DNA from: Bacillus sp. FJAT-27445
GTDB lineage: Bacteria > Bacillota > Bacilli > Bacillales > Cytobacillaceae
DNA: 38,043 nt
Direction: 5' to 3'
Assembly (NCBI RefSeq): GCF_001510665.1
Contig: NZ_LMTI01000008.1
Span: 100,346 to 138,388, forward strand
Of this stretch, positions 15,531 through 23,416 are shown piece by piece. Both the position numbers and the translations under genes were made by a program. The notes below the pieces were generated by a model. The model was not told the DNA's origin, searched no databases, and saw nothing but the letters and a program-made list of their open reading frames with translations. Position 1 is the stretch's first letter, and each line of letters begins with the position of its first letter.

Positions 15531-15580
15531 AAAAAACCACCTATAACATTGTCAAACCAACGTTTTGGGTGATTCTTTTT
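15531..15580 (+). terminator. Weak terminator after the YjzC-like gene
   Basis: AAAAAACCACC (15531-15541) can pair imperfectly with GGTGATTCTTTTT (15568-15580) around a 26-base loop, with two mismatches. It looks like a decayed ACCACC/GGTGGT terminator of the kind seen at 7461 and 37987. Confidence 0.35.
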
Positions 15581-15582
15581 AT

Positions 15583-15636
15583 TAACCTCATCTACTTATG
15601 ATACGGTTCACCATATTGTACCTATTATGAGGTTGC
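15583..15636 (-). repeat. Dispersed palindromic 3'-end element, copy E
   Basis: Arms TTAACCTCATCTA and TATTATGAGGTT enclose CTTATGATACGGTTCACC. It lies about 20 bp downstream of the AIPR stop codon on the minus strand. Confidence 0.8.
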
Positions 15637-15654
15637 AAAAACCTATTGTATGAT

Positions 15655-17466
15655 CTATTTTATCAGTGTACGGTTTCTTAACATATCGATTAATCCAGTT
15701 GTGGTTTCTTTTCTTTCAAAAAACTTCCTATCCCCACTAATGTCCAAAATACCTTCATTTACAATAAACTCTTTTATTAAACTTAAAGCACTTTCTATTA
15801 ATTCCAACGATTTAATATCATCTAACATAACCGTTTCGATATTTTCAGATACTCTTTCCGCATTTTTATCAATAATTGTTGATGGATTATTATAATCTGT
15901 CATTAGATACTTTATTACCATCATTATGTGCCATCGTGCTCTTCGATGTTTTTTTCCCTCCTCATTATTTCTAATAAAGGCTTCTACTCTATACCATGTA
16001 AGGCCACTGACATAATAAGGATTTAAAAAACTATTTTCTGTAAATAACTTTCCCCTTGTTTTTTGTTCTACTTTCCCATACTGGCCTGAAACTTCATGTG
16101 GTAAGTCCAAAAACATTGCAGAAGTCGCTTTAATTTGAAATGGAATATTAATAATTTTTGTCTTTTGAATATTTTCATTTCTGTATTGTTCAGTTCTTCT
16201 CTCGTAATATAAATGGAATCTATTTTGATTTCTCTTTGCTTTGTAATATTCCTCTAATGATTTCTGCTCATCTCTTAACGCTAATAATTGTTCCGGTTTT
16301 AAAGCGGTTTGACTATTTGTTGCCTTTATTATTGCATTTTTAGTATCCTCGTCTTCCGTTCCAATTAAGCGAATTGGTATGTAGATATTTTTCTCCTTTA
16401 TATCTTTTAAAGATTCAAATATTACATTACTAGTTTGACACCCATTTACAATTTGATAATTTACTAGACTTGCTTCAGTTGAAATAATATGTACTTCATC
16501 CGCAATTATTGTTATTCCATTATTTAAAAGACCAAAGAAATGTGCATTGGTTCCTGTTAAACCTTTTTTCATATCTAGATTTACATCAAATTTCTCGTTT
16601 GCACCTAAATAATCACGTATATTATCTTCAAATATACCTTTTCTAAGTATTCTTTCTCCATCAATTTCTTCCGATAAAATATCTAATAAATCCTCTAATT
16701 TAATTAATCCAAAATAAGCAGATTTAATAATTCCTGTACTATCCTTTGGATAAGGAACCGGTTGTTTATCTAAATTAAATTTTATTTCTGATTGATTATT
16801 TTCTTTTTGATGTAATTCCCTTATTTCTTTTAAACCTATGAAGCTTAATCCTATATTGTCTTCATCAAATAAAGATTTTTGCCTTAATACTTCTAATCCA
16901 GTTATTATCTCTGACTTCAAATGAGGATCAATATCCTCGTCTTTTATAGAGATTTTTTTTGATGCTAAAGCGGTATAATACATTTTAAGTGAAGGGTCAT
17001 TTTTGAATTTTGTACTTAAATCATAAATATATTTCGCAGTTTCCCAAGAGTTTTTTAGTTCAACAATCTCACAAAATTCGAAGTTAAAAAACCTATTCAC
17101 TCCCTGTAAAAAATCCCTAACTTCACTCCTGTCAAATTTTTCAGAAGTCTTCGTTTGAGTAAATAAAAATTTCACTTCAATTTTTTTGGTTGAACTACAA
17201 ATATAATCCACATCCTCAACACTTTCGACTAATTTATCATTAATAAAAATGGCAACTCCATCGATCCCAAATGCTGTTCCTGTTTCCATATCCTCATAAC
17301 TTGCATTAGGATCATTACTGTATGTACTTAAAATTAAATCATTTATAAACATTTCAAAAATATTATGTTCATTCTTTGCTTTATTTTTTGAAATTTCATA
17401 TTTATCAACAAAACCTTTAACATATCCCGAAATCATAGGATGTTTAATTGTAGTAATTACTGCCAT
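15655..17466 (-). CDS. AIPR-family (abortive infection phage resistance) protein
   Basis: A 603-residue protein with the AIPR core: DNIRDYLGANEKFDVN near residue 285, FFGLLNNGITIIAD near 310, and YQIVNGCQTSNVIFESL near 336, the family's most conserved stretch. The N-terminal part contains GIDGVAIFIND ... IEVKFLFTQTKTSEKF, which could be a PD-(D/E)xK/QxK nuclease-type site; this is inference. AIPR proteins are linked to phage resistance by abortive infection. GGGGG lies 7 bases before the ATG. The gene is very AT- and lysine-rich, next to an FRG gene, and flanked on both sides by dispersed palindromic elements, which suggests a small acquired defence locus. The mechanism is unknown. Confidence 0.87.
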   Translation of the reverse strand: MAVITTIKHPMISGYVKGFVDKYEISKNKAKNEHNIFEMFINDLILSTYSNDPNASYEDMETGTAFGIDGVAIFINDKLVESVEDVDYICSSTKKIEVKFLFTQTKTSEKFDRSEVRDFLQGVNRFFNFEFCEIVELKNSWETAKYIYDLSTKFKNDPSLKMYYTALASKKISIKDEDIDPHLKSEIITGLEVLRQKSLFDEDNIGLSFIGLKEIRELHQKENNQSEIKFNLDKQPVPYPKDSTGIIKSAYFGLIKLEDLLDILSEEIDGERILRKGIFEDNIRDYLGANEKFDVNLDMKKGLTGTNAHFFGLLNNGITIIADEVHIISTEASLVNYQIVNGCQTSNVIFESLKDIKEKNIYIPIRLIGTEDEDTKNAIIKATNSQTALKPEQLLALRDEQKSLEEYYKAKRNQNRFHLYYERRTEQYRNENIQKTKIINIPFQIKATSAMFLDLPHEVSGQYGKVEQKTRGKLFTENSFLNPYYVSGLTWYRVEAFIRNNEEGKKHRRARWHIMMVIKYLMTDYNNPSTIIDKNAERVSENIETVMLDDIKSLELIESALSLIKEFIVNEGILDISGDRKFFERKETTTGLIDMLRNRTLIK

Positions 17467-17538
17467 TTATTTACCCCCAATTATTTTCAACTTTATAAAT
17501 ATATTCCTTTTATATTATAGTATATTTTCACCAAGGTA

Positions 17539-17590
17539 AAAACCTCATTTACTTATGGTACGGTTCACCGTAACGCATTATAAATCGGTA
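17539..17590 (-). repeat. Dispersed palindromic 3'-end element, copy F
   Basis: The left arm AAAACCTCATTTA, the core CTTATGGTACGGTTCACCGT and TAACGCAT are intact. The right arm is degraded (TATAAATCGGTA). It lies about 75 bp downstream of the stop of the minus-strand serine hydrolase gene and just upstream of the AIPR start. Confidence 0.8.
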
Positions 17591-17666
17591 CTTTACATTT
17601 ATCTATTAAGATTTGATTCCTTTCTTAATCGTTTTTACGAAAGGCGATCCATCTCGACCTTCAATT

Positions 17667-18896
17667 TCAATGTTCTGCATCCGATTTATTTTCACCTATT
17701 TTAAAAGCTACTTCTTTAAAAACATCCTCCCATCTATCTACATTTCCATACGATTTACCCGTTCGTAAAATGACAATGTTGTTTTCCGGAGACATGTATA
17801 GATACTGACCATACTTTCCCATCGCAAAATAGTCAAAACCGCCATTATTATTCGGCGTACTATACCACATGTATTTGTATCCTATATTTCTATTTTCTAA
17901 GAATGAGCCTTTATATTCATCACTGTTTCGAGGGAATTCGCTAAGTGTAGACCGTTTTATCCATTTTTCATTTACTATATGCTGGCCATTCCACGATCCG
18001 CCATTCAGTAACATGCTGCCTATCTTTACGAAATCAATCGCTTTAAAATTAATACCGCTCTCCATTTTTTCAAAGCCTGTTTTTTTACTATCAAGACTCC
18101 ATGAGGCATCGTTTTCAGCTCCGATTTTATCCCAAACCTCTTGTTCGAAATATTCAGCTACATGTTTTCCCGTACTTCGCTCCAGAATAATGCCAAGTAA
18201 TAGAGGATGATAATTGTTATAATGAAATCTGCCCTGGTATTTTTCCGTCAGATTATCATGGGTCAACGTTAAATTCCGTAAATCAGGCATATAATACGTT
18301 TTCGCATCGTCGCCAAACCAAATACTCCCTTCCTCGTAGCTGATGTTTGACCGCATCAGAAGCAAATCTTCAATTGTAATACTCTCCATATTCGTTCCTT
18401 TAAACTCACTAATAAAATCGGCAATAGACTGCTTTTCACTTTTTATATAACCATCTTCAATCGCCATTCCAATTAACAAAGAATCGATTGACTTAGCCAT
18501 AGAGAATGATGTGTTAACGGAATACTTGTCATATCCGTTTAAATATTCTTCTATTACTACCTTGTAATCATGGACAATGATAAAAGACGTAGTATTTGTT
18601 TCGTTTAGAAAAATATTCAGTGATTTTTTTCTGCCTATTCCTTTATACGTATAGTTAATTGACATGTCTTTTAGTGATTCATTCAGGTTGTATTTGTAAT
18701 AATAGGGGTGAGAGCTTTTCTGAATAATCCGCTCAGGGAATATTTTGTAATCCATTACATCCGAATTTCCATTTAGGATCGTCCTAAAAACATATTGAGG
18801 GGAAAATAGTAATGAGGAAACGAATACAAGAAGTACTGAGCCTATCAAGGAAATTGTTAAGAAAATAAGTAATAGCTTGGTAGTTTTCATCTTCAT
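17667..18896 (-). CDS. Membrane-anchored serine hydrolase (beta-lactamase/PBP4* family)
   Basis: A 409-residue protein with one N-terminal membrane helix (about residues 6-30: LLLIFLTISLIGSVLLVFVS) and an extracytoplasmic class C beta-lactamase fold. The nucleophile motif SxxK is FSMAKSID near residue 131. A YxN-like tyrosine motif is FHYNNYHP near residue 226. A C-terminal RTGKS may serve as the third motif. Such proteins act as esterases, peptidases or amide hydrolases (for example 6-aminohexanoate-dimer hydrolase type); the substrate is unknown. GGAGG lies 4 bases before the ATG. It is divergent from the second sigma/anti-sigma pair. A decayed copy of its C-terminal third lies at 22970-23293. 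Confidence 0.85.
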   Translation of the reverse strand: MKMKTTKLLLIFLTISLIGSVLLVFVSSLLFSPQYVFRTILNGNSDVMDYKIFPERIIQKSSHPYYYKYNLNESLKDMSINYTYKGIGRKKSLNIFLNETNTTSFIIVHDYKVVIEEYLNGYDKYSVNTSFSMAKSIDSLLIGMAIEDGYIKSEKQSIADFISEFKGTNMESITIEDLLLMRSNISYEEGSIWFGDDAKTYYMPDLRNLTLTHDNLTEKYQGRFHYNNYHPLLLGIILERSTGKHVAEYFEQEVWDKIGAENDASWSLDSKKTGFEKMESGINFKAIDFVKIGSMLLNGGSWNGQHIVNEKWIKRSTLSEFPRNSDEYKGSFLENRNIGYKYMWYSTPNNNGGFDYFAMGKYGQYLYMSPENNIVILRTGKSYGNVDRWEDVFKEVAFKIGENKSDAEH

Positions 18897-19273
18897 TTTA
18901 CCTCCATAATAATGTGGCTGGAAAGTTGTTATCTAATCAATTTTACTTTTACAAAAAGAAAAAAATGTTAATCCCCATCTCAATTAGTAAAAAGGACAAT
19001 AACCTCAAATCGGAGAATATTCCCCTGATATGTACGAAATTTATTTAACTTTATAAAATAAATTCACTATTAGCTTAGAATATAAAATAAAAAACCTCAC
19101 TTATGATACGGTTCATGTAACTATTATTAATGGATGCTTATTACTCAAGTAAAAACTTGCTAGTATATTTATATAGATTACGTTGTTTACCCAAAAAGAT
19201 TATTGAAATTTTTTGAAAACAGAGTGAACGAACTATTCGATTGGTGCATCTAATTAGTAAAGGAGGCATGGAG
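18897..19273. other. Divergent intergenic region between hydrolase and sigma gene
   Basis: About 375 AT-rich bases with no gene. It must hold the promoters of the divergent serine hydrolase and sigma genes. I could not assign boxes with confidence. A truncated copy of the dispersed palindromic element lies at 19091-19125. Confidence 0.5.
19091..19125 (-). repeat. Dispersed palindromic element, truncated copy G
   Basis: AAAACCTCACTTATGATACG, then GTTCATGTAA, match the left arm and core with a small deletion; the right arm is missing. This is the one copy not placed downstream of a minus-strand gene. Confidence 0.6.
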
Positions 19274-19780
19274 ATGGATGAAATCGAACTTGCCAAACAA
19301 GCGATTAATGGAAATGAAGCTGCTCAACTTCAGCTTTTAAATCTATATAAAGAGCCTATGTATCGAATTGCTTATAGCTACATGCGAAATGAACATGATG
19401 CAAATGATGCTCTGCAAGAAATGACGTATCAATGCTTGAAAAACATTCATAAAGTTCAGACGCCCATGTATTTAAAAACTTGGCTCGTGCGCATTGTTAT
19501 TAATACATGTTTAATGATGAAGCGACAGAGAAAGCGAGATGTCGTAACCAATGACTTTCTGGAGCAGCCTCAGCAAATGGCAGAGCTATTTGAACTAAAT
19601 GATGTCATTTCAAAACTGCCTATTGAACAGCAAGAGCTAGTCCATTTGAAGTACTTTAAAGATTTAAAGAATAGTGAAATCGCAACGCTACTAAATGTTC
19701 CTGAGGGGACTGTTAAATCAAGAATACATAACACATTAAAGAAGCTTCGTCATTTATTTGGAGAGGGGGGCGTTTCATGA
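19274..19780 (+). CDS. ECF-type sigma-70 family RNA polymerase sigma factor
   Basis: A 168-residue sigma factor with only regions 2 and 4. Region 2 (about residues 10-80) contains MYRIAYSYMRNEHDANDALQ and TYLKTWL-like core-binding sequence (PMYLKTWLVRIVINTC). Region 4 (about 105-160) ends in the helix-turn-helix LKNSEIATLLNVPEGTVKSR. The frame is open from 19241, but AGGAGG at 19261-19266 with 7-base spacing selects the ATG at 19274. The stop overlaps the downstream DUF4179 gene in ATGA, as expected for a sigma factor and its membrane anti-sigma factor. The end of a near-identical paralogue lies at 2-70. The target promoters are not known; autoregulation is likely in such pairs. Confidence 0.92.
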   Translation: MDEIELAKQAINGNEAAQLQLLNLYKEPMYRIAYSYMRNEHDANDALQEMTYQCLKNIHKVQTPMYLKTWLVRIVINTCLMMKRQRKRDVVTNDFLEQPQQMAELFELNDVISKLPIEQQELVHLKYFKDLKNSEIATLLNVPEGTVKSRIHNTLKKLRHLFGEGGVS

Positions 19781-21096
19781 GTCAGTTTGATAAACAGCAA
19801 GAACAAAGATATATAGAATTACTTGGATCAGTGCCAACGGAAACGTTACATTCAGAAGCACAGCTTATTGCATTCAAACGATTTAAAAAACAAAAAACTA
19901 ACCATAAGCGGCTTGTCCAATCCACCATCGCCGTTGCCATTCTTATGATTGCCTTAATCGGTTCTATTCGAGTGTCCCCTACCCTTGCCCACGCAGTAGC
20001 ACAAATTCCGGGCTTAAAGCCAATTGTAGAAATGATTGCTTTAGATAAAGGAATTGAAGACATTGTAAACAACGAATATTTTGAGGAAATGAATGCGAGC
20101 CAAACAATTAATGGAAAAACCCTTAAGATTACAGGTGTTGTGGCGGATGAATCAGGAATGATCATCTCGTATAAACTGCATTCGGATGAGGATTTAGCAA
20201 TATTCATGGGCGTTAATGCGGAAGTGAAACAGAATGATAAACTAGTAAATGCGGGGATTGGCAGTAGCTGGACGGCTCAGTCTGAAGGGACATATGAAGT
20301 TGAAGATACAATTAATGTTACCGCAAGCCAAGGTATGGACTATTCATCCCGCGATTTCGAGCTTATACTAACGCTACGTGACCGGCCAGAAATAGTTTTT
20401 GAAATTCCATTCACACTGAAAAAAGAAGTTAAACCATCCAAACGATATACTGTTAACAAACATTTACTAGTCGATGGGCAACGTTTTACGGTCCATGAGC
20501 TTATTATTTCCCCGATTAGGTCCGAACTAAAAATGTCTATTGACCCATCAAATACAAAGAAAATATTAAGCTTTGAGGATATTCGCATATATGATGAAAA
20601 TCAAGAAGAATGGGGCAAAATTCGAAACGGCGTCGTTGGATTTGGTGACTATAAAGATGAGCAATTTAGCATCATGTTAGAAAGCAATTATTTTCGAATT
20701 CCAAAAACGATTACAATTGAAATGCGAGAAATTGAAGCGATTGATAAAGCCGATGAATTTATTGTAATTGATTTTGAAAAGAAAAAAGTGATTAGTCAGC
20801 CAGAAAATATTAACATCGAGCTTGATATAAAAGATAACTATGAAATTGAATACAAAGTACCTTCTTTTAAAAAGAATGAACATAAAGGAGTATTCAGTCA
20901 TTTCATTGATACTGGTGGAGAAATTTATCGATCTTATAGCGTTTGGATTTCGAATCAAGAGAACTATATGTTAATTGGACAGCATTTTGATATGGAAAAT
21001 GTAGAAAAGCTTCCGACTAATCCAGTAAAGCTTGAAGTAGCACGCTATGAGCAATATCTAAACGGAATCGGACGCATCCATGTGAAACTTAAATAA
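19777..21096 (+). CDS. DUF4179-type anti-sigma-like membrane protein (copy 2)
   Basis: A 439-residue paralogue of the product of 70-1389: N-terminal cytoplasmic part, one membrane helix (about residues 47-65) and a large extracytoplasmic region. About 53 residue differences were counted by hand, spread along the protein and denser in the N-terminal 60 and in the last 100 residues. Some DNA stretches are almost identical between copies (for example 20572-20629 and 865-922), which hints at gene conversion. The start overlaps the sigma stop by 4 bases. It probably restrains the cotranscribed sigma factor; because the copies are so alike, cross-control of the two sigma factors is possible. A strong terminator follows. 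Confidence 0.87.
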   Translation: MSQFDKQQEQRYIELLGSVPTETLHSEAQLIAFKRFKKQKTNHKRLVQSTIAVAILMIALIGSIRVSPTLAHAVAQIPGLKPIVEMIALDKGIEDIVNNEYFEEMNASQTINGKTLKITGVVADESGMIISYKLHSDEDLAIFMGVNAEVKQNDKLVNAGIGSSWTAQSEGTYEVEDTINVTASQGMDYSSRDFELILTLRDRPEIVFEIPFTLKKEVKPSKRYTVNKHLLVDGQRFTVHELIISPIRSELKMSIDPSNTKKILSFEDIRIYDENQEEWGKIRNGVVGFGDYKDEQFSIMLESNYFRIPKTITIEMREIEAIDKADEFIVIDFEKKKVISQPENINIELDIKDNYEIEYKVPSFKKNEHKGVFSHFIDTGGEIYRSYSVWISNQENYMLIGQHFDMENVEKLPTNPVKLEVARYEQYLNGIGRIHVKLK

Positions 21097-21210
21097 ATTG
21101 GATAACTTTTGTAACTATTTTAAGCTAGGATAGGGTTTTGCGTGTTTGGCAGCGGTAAATTCATCGATATTAAGAGTAGGCTTTGTGTGGCTTAAATTCC
21201 TATGTTAAAG

Positions 21211-21256
21211 AAAACACGTCGTGCGACTCCCATAAGATTCGCACGACGTGTTATTT
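21211..21256 (+). terminator. Strong bidirectional terminator between anti-sigma gene and pucG
   Basis: A perfect 14-bp stem, AACACGTCGTGCGA (21213-21226) with TCGCACGACGTGTT (21239-21252), is flanked by an A-rich run on one side and ATTTGTTTT on the other. It suits the convergent ends of the anti-sigma gene and pucG. Confidence 0.9.
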
Positions 21257-21263
21257 GTTTTAT

Positions 21264-22499
21264 TTAATTCCGCTTTTTGTATTCATCATATACGTTTAAT
21301 GCCGCTTGTAAACTTTCGCCTCTATTGACATTAAAGCCTTTCCGGATAAGCGTTCCTTCTAATGCTGCAAGAACATGGAGTATATTTTTCTTGCGAGAAC
21401 TATAGCCCATCGTTCCGATCCTCCAAATCTTGCCATGAAGTGGTCCAAAAGAACTTGCAATTTCAACTTCAAAATCCTCCAACATCATGGATCGAATCTC
21501 ATCGCCGTTAATTCCTTCAGGGATTTCAATTGCAGTAACAACAGGAAGCTTGTGCTTTTCATCACCGAATATCTTTAAGCCCATCGCTTTAATTCCTGCA
21601 ACTAATGCTTTTTCGTTTAACTTATGTCGGGCAAATCGGTTTTCAAGTCCTTCTTCCAGGATAATACGAAGCCCTTCTCTTAATGCATATTGCATACTTG
21701 TCGCTTCCGTATGATGATTAAGGCGGATAGGGCTCCAATAATCCATAAGCTGTGCTATATCAAAATAATTACTAATAATTCGATTGCTAGAAGTCTCGCT
21801 CTCAGATGTTTTTAAGCCCAGTTCGATACTTTTTCTTCTATTTATAACTTCTTCTACCCGCTTGTTAAAGGTAATTGGCGCTAACCCGGATGGAACAGAT
21901 AAACATTTTTGCGTACCGCCAATAACTGCATCAAGCTTGAGTTCATCCACCTTGAGGTCGACTCCGCCCAAAGATGCTACAGCATCGACAACTAACAGAA
22001 CATCTGCATTTCGGCAAGCTTCTCCGATTTCCTTTAACGGCTGCATGCAGCTAGTGGATGTTTCTGCATGAACGATAGCAACAATTTTCGGAGACACCTC
22101 ATGAATCTTATTGATAACTACTTCAGGGTCAAAAACCTCTCCCCAAGGAGCCTCCATTGTTGTAACGTCTGCTCCATACCGTTGGCAAATTTCAGTCAAA
22201 AGATAACCAAATCGGCCAAAAATCGGAACCAAAACCTTATCTCCAGGTTCAATAATACTGCACAGAACAGCCTCGATACCTGCTCGGGAAGTTCCATCAA
22301 CCGGGAATGCCCAGCGATTCTCTGTTTGAAATACAGCTCGGAGCATTTCCATTGTTTCATTCATGATATTCGTAAATGCAGGATCAAATTGTCCTAAAAT
22401 CGGGGTAGCCATCGCCCTCAATACTCTTGGATCGACTTCAACCGGCCCAGGTGTCATAATTGTTCTAAGTGGGACATTTAAATCTCTGTACTTGGTCAT
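21264..22499 (-). CDS. pucG: (S)-ureidoglycine--glyoxylate aminotransferase
   Basis: This PLP-dependent class V aminotransferase of purine degradation transfers the amino group of ureidoglycine to glyoxylate, giving glycine and oxalurate. The sequence follows B. subtilis PucG closely: TIMTPGPVEVDPRVLRAMAT, GQFDPAFTNIMNETMEMLR and IGGTQKCLSVPSGLAPITF (with the PLP lysine), and a C-terminal region reading SSFGPLHGKIWRIGTMGYSS. The length (411 aa) is normal. AGGAG lies 7 bases before the ATG. No other uric-acid or allantoin genes are in the window, so pucG stands alone here. The substrate could instead be alanine/glyoxylate as in related enzymes, but the match to PucG is strong. Confidence 0.9.
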   Translation of the reverse strand: MTKYRDLNVPLRTIMTPGPVEVDPRVLRAMATPILGQFDPAFTNIMNETMEMLRAVFQTENRWAFPVDGTSRAGIEAVLCSIIEPGDKVLVPIFGRFGYLLTEICQRYGADVTTMEAPWGEVFDPEVVINKIHEVSPKIVAIVHAETSTSCMQPLKEIGEACRNADVLLVVDAVASLGGVDLKVDELKLDAVIGGTQKCLSVPSGLAPITFNKRVEEVINRRKSIELGLKTSESETSSNRIISNYFDIAQLMDYWSPIRLNHHTEATSMQYALREGLRIILEEGLENRFARHKLNEKALVAGIKAMGLKIFGDEKHKLPVVTAIEIPEGINGDEIRSMMLEDFEVEIASSFGPLHGKIWRIGTMGYSSRKKNILHVLAALEGTLIRKGFNVNRGESLQAALNVYDEYKKRN

Positions 22500-22731
22500 A
22501 TATCTTAGCTCCTATCATGAATATATTTAAAATTAAATGAATTATTATGAAAACGATTCCGATTAAACATTACTATTTTAAAAAAATAATAATTAGATTT
22601 TAACAGGATAAAGCGATGGAATCAACGAAAAAGTTCAATAATCGCTTAATAAACCTTTTTCAATTCCACTAAGGCTTTATACACAAATTATTAATACTTA
22701 AAGACATTTCGCTGTGTCATTTTCGTAATCA

Positions 22732-22809
22732 CTAAATGAGATTCATGTTTTCCTCAACAGGCAATGGACAATCAGAAATATAGGTATGACAATGTAACCC
22801 GATTTCCAC
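22732..22809 (-). CDS. Possible 25-residue peptide or gene remnant upstream of pucG
   Basis: On the minus strand AAGGAG (22822-22817) is followed after 7 bases by GTG, opening a 25-codon frame. The peptide begins MEIGLHCHTYISDCPLPVEE and ends NMNLI before TAG. The ribosome-binding site and amino-acid make-up look real, but no family is recognised. It may be a leader peptide, a small gene, or the start of a gene that has lost its remainder. Confidence 0.3.
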   Translation of the reverse strand: MEIGLHCHTYISDCPLPVEENMNLI

Positions 22810-22925
22810 TCGAGCACTCCTTTCCTTTACCTTAACCAATTTAGTAGTGTTTTATTGCGAGTAAATTATTTGTAAAAATGACATTGGGACTGTTCCTTTT
22901 AGGGGACAATCGACAGGCTTTGAAG

Positions 22926-22958
22926 TAAAAAGACCCAACTAGATATTCCCTAGTTGGG
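22926..22958 (-). terminator. Terminator after the hydrolase remnant
   Basis: A perfect stem, CCCAACTAG (22934-22942) with CTAGTTGGG (22950-22958), is followed on the minus strand by TCTTTTT. It is retained downstream of the broken hydrolase copy. Confidence 0.85.
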
Positions 22959-22969
22959 CCTTACTTATA

Positions 22970-23293
22970 TCATTTCAAGAAATACACGATGTATTCTGAT
23001 ATGGCTCCTGAAAATTCAAGACTCTGTATCGGATTTATTTTACCTACTTTAAAAGATACTTCTTTAAAAATGTCCTCCCATCTATCTACATTTCCAATCG
23101 ATTTACCCGTTCGTAAAATGTCAATGTTGTTTTCCTGAGACATATATTGGTATTGTCCATACTTTCCCATCGCAAAAAGTCTAAACCGCCATTATATTCG
23201 GTGTACTTTACCACATGTATTTGTATCCTATATTCCTATACTAAAAATGAGCCTTTATATTCATCACTATTTCGAGGGAAATCCATTTTTTAC
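22970..23293 (-). pseudogene. Decayed C-terminal fragment of a serine hydrolase paralogue
   Basis: The minus strand from about 23293 to 23025 matches the DNA encoding the last quarter of the serine hydrolase at 17667-18896 at roughly 85-90%. Shared phrases are NVDRWEDIFKEVSFKVG, MGKYGQYQYMSQENN and RTGKS. The fragment has lost its first 300 residues, carries a single-base frameshift before MGKYGQ and a deletion of about 20 bases near 23280, and has a different C-terminal tail. It retains its terminator. The orientation is the same as the intact gene, 5.3 kb away, with the second sigma pair and pucG between them. Confidence 0.85.
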
Positions 23294-23416
23294 GCCTCAG
23301 AACCCTGCTTTCAGTTATTTTTCTAAAGTGTCAAAACCTTTTCACAATTCGGCACAATTTTCCATGTTATCCTTTTATCAGGTATCGTGTTTAAACCGAT
23401 ACGAGGGAGGACCGGC

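Larger units (their letters stand above)
22500..22969. other. Intergenic region upstream of pucG
   Basis: This stretch of about 470 bp has no long gene. It contains the pucG promoter region, a TGAAAACGATTCCG site at 22548-22561 that resembles a CcpA cre box with two mismatches, a 25-codon frame with a good ribosome-binding site (22732-22809), a terminator (22926-22958) and, next to it, the serine hydrolase remnant. Confidence 0.4.

Noticed and set aside
19157-19273. An ECF-type autoregulatory promoter in front of the sigma gene
   Set aside because: TGAAAA...CGAT-like boxes are visible but the spacing (18 bp) and sequence do not fit known ECF patterns well enough.
22548-22561. A CcpA cre box upstream of pucG
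   Set aside because: TGAAAACGATTCCG has two mismatches at the conserved 3' end, so it is mentioned in the region note but not called as a site.
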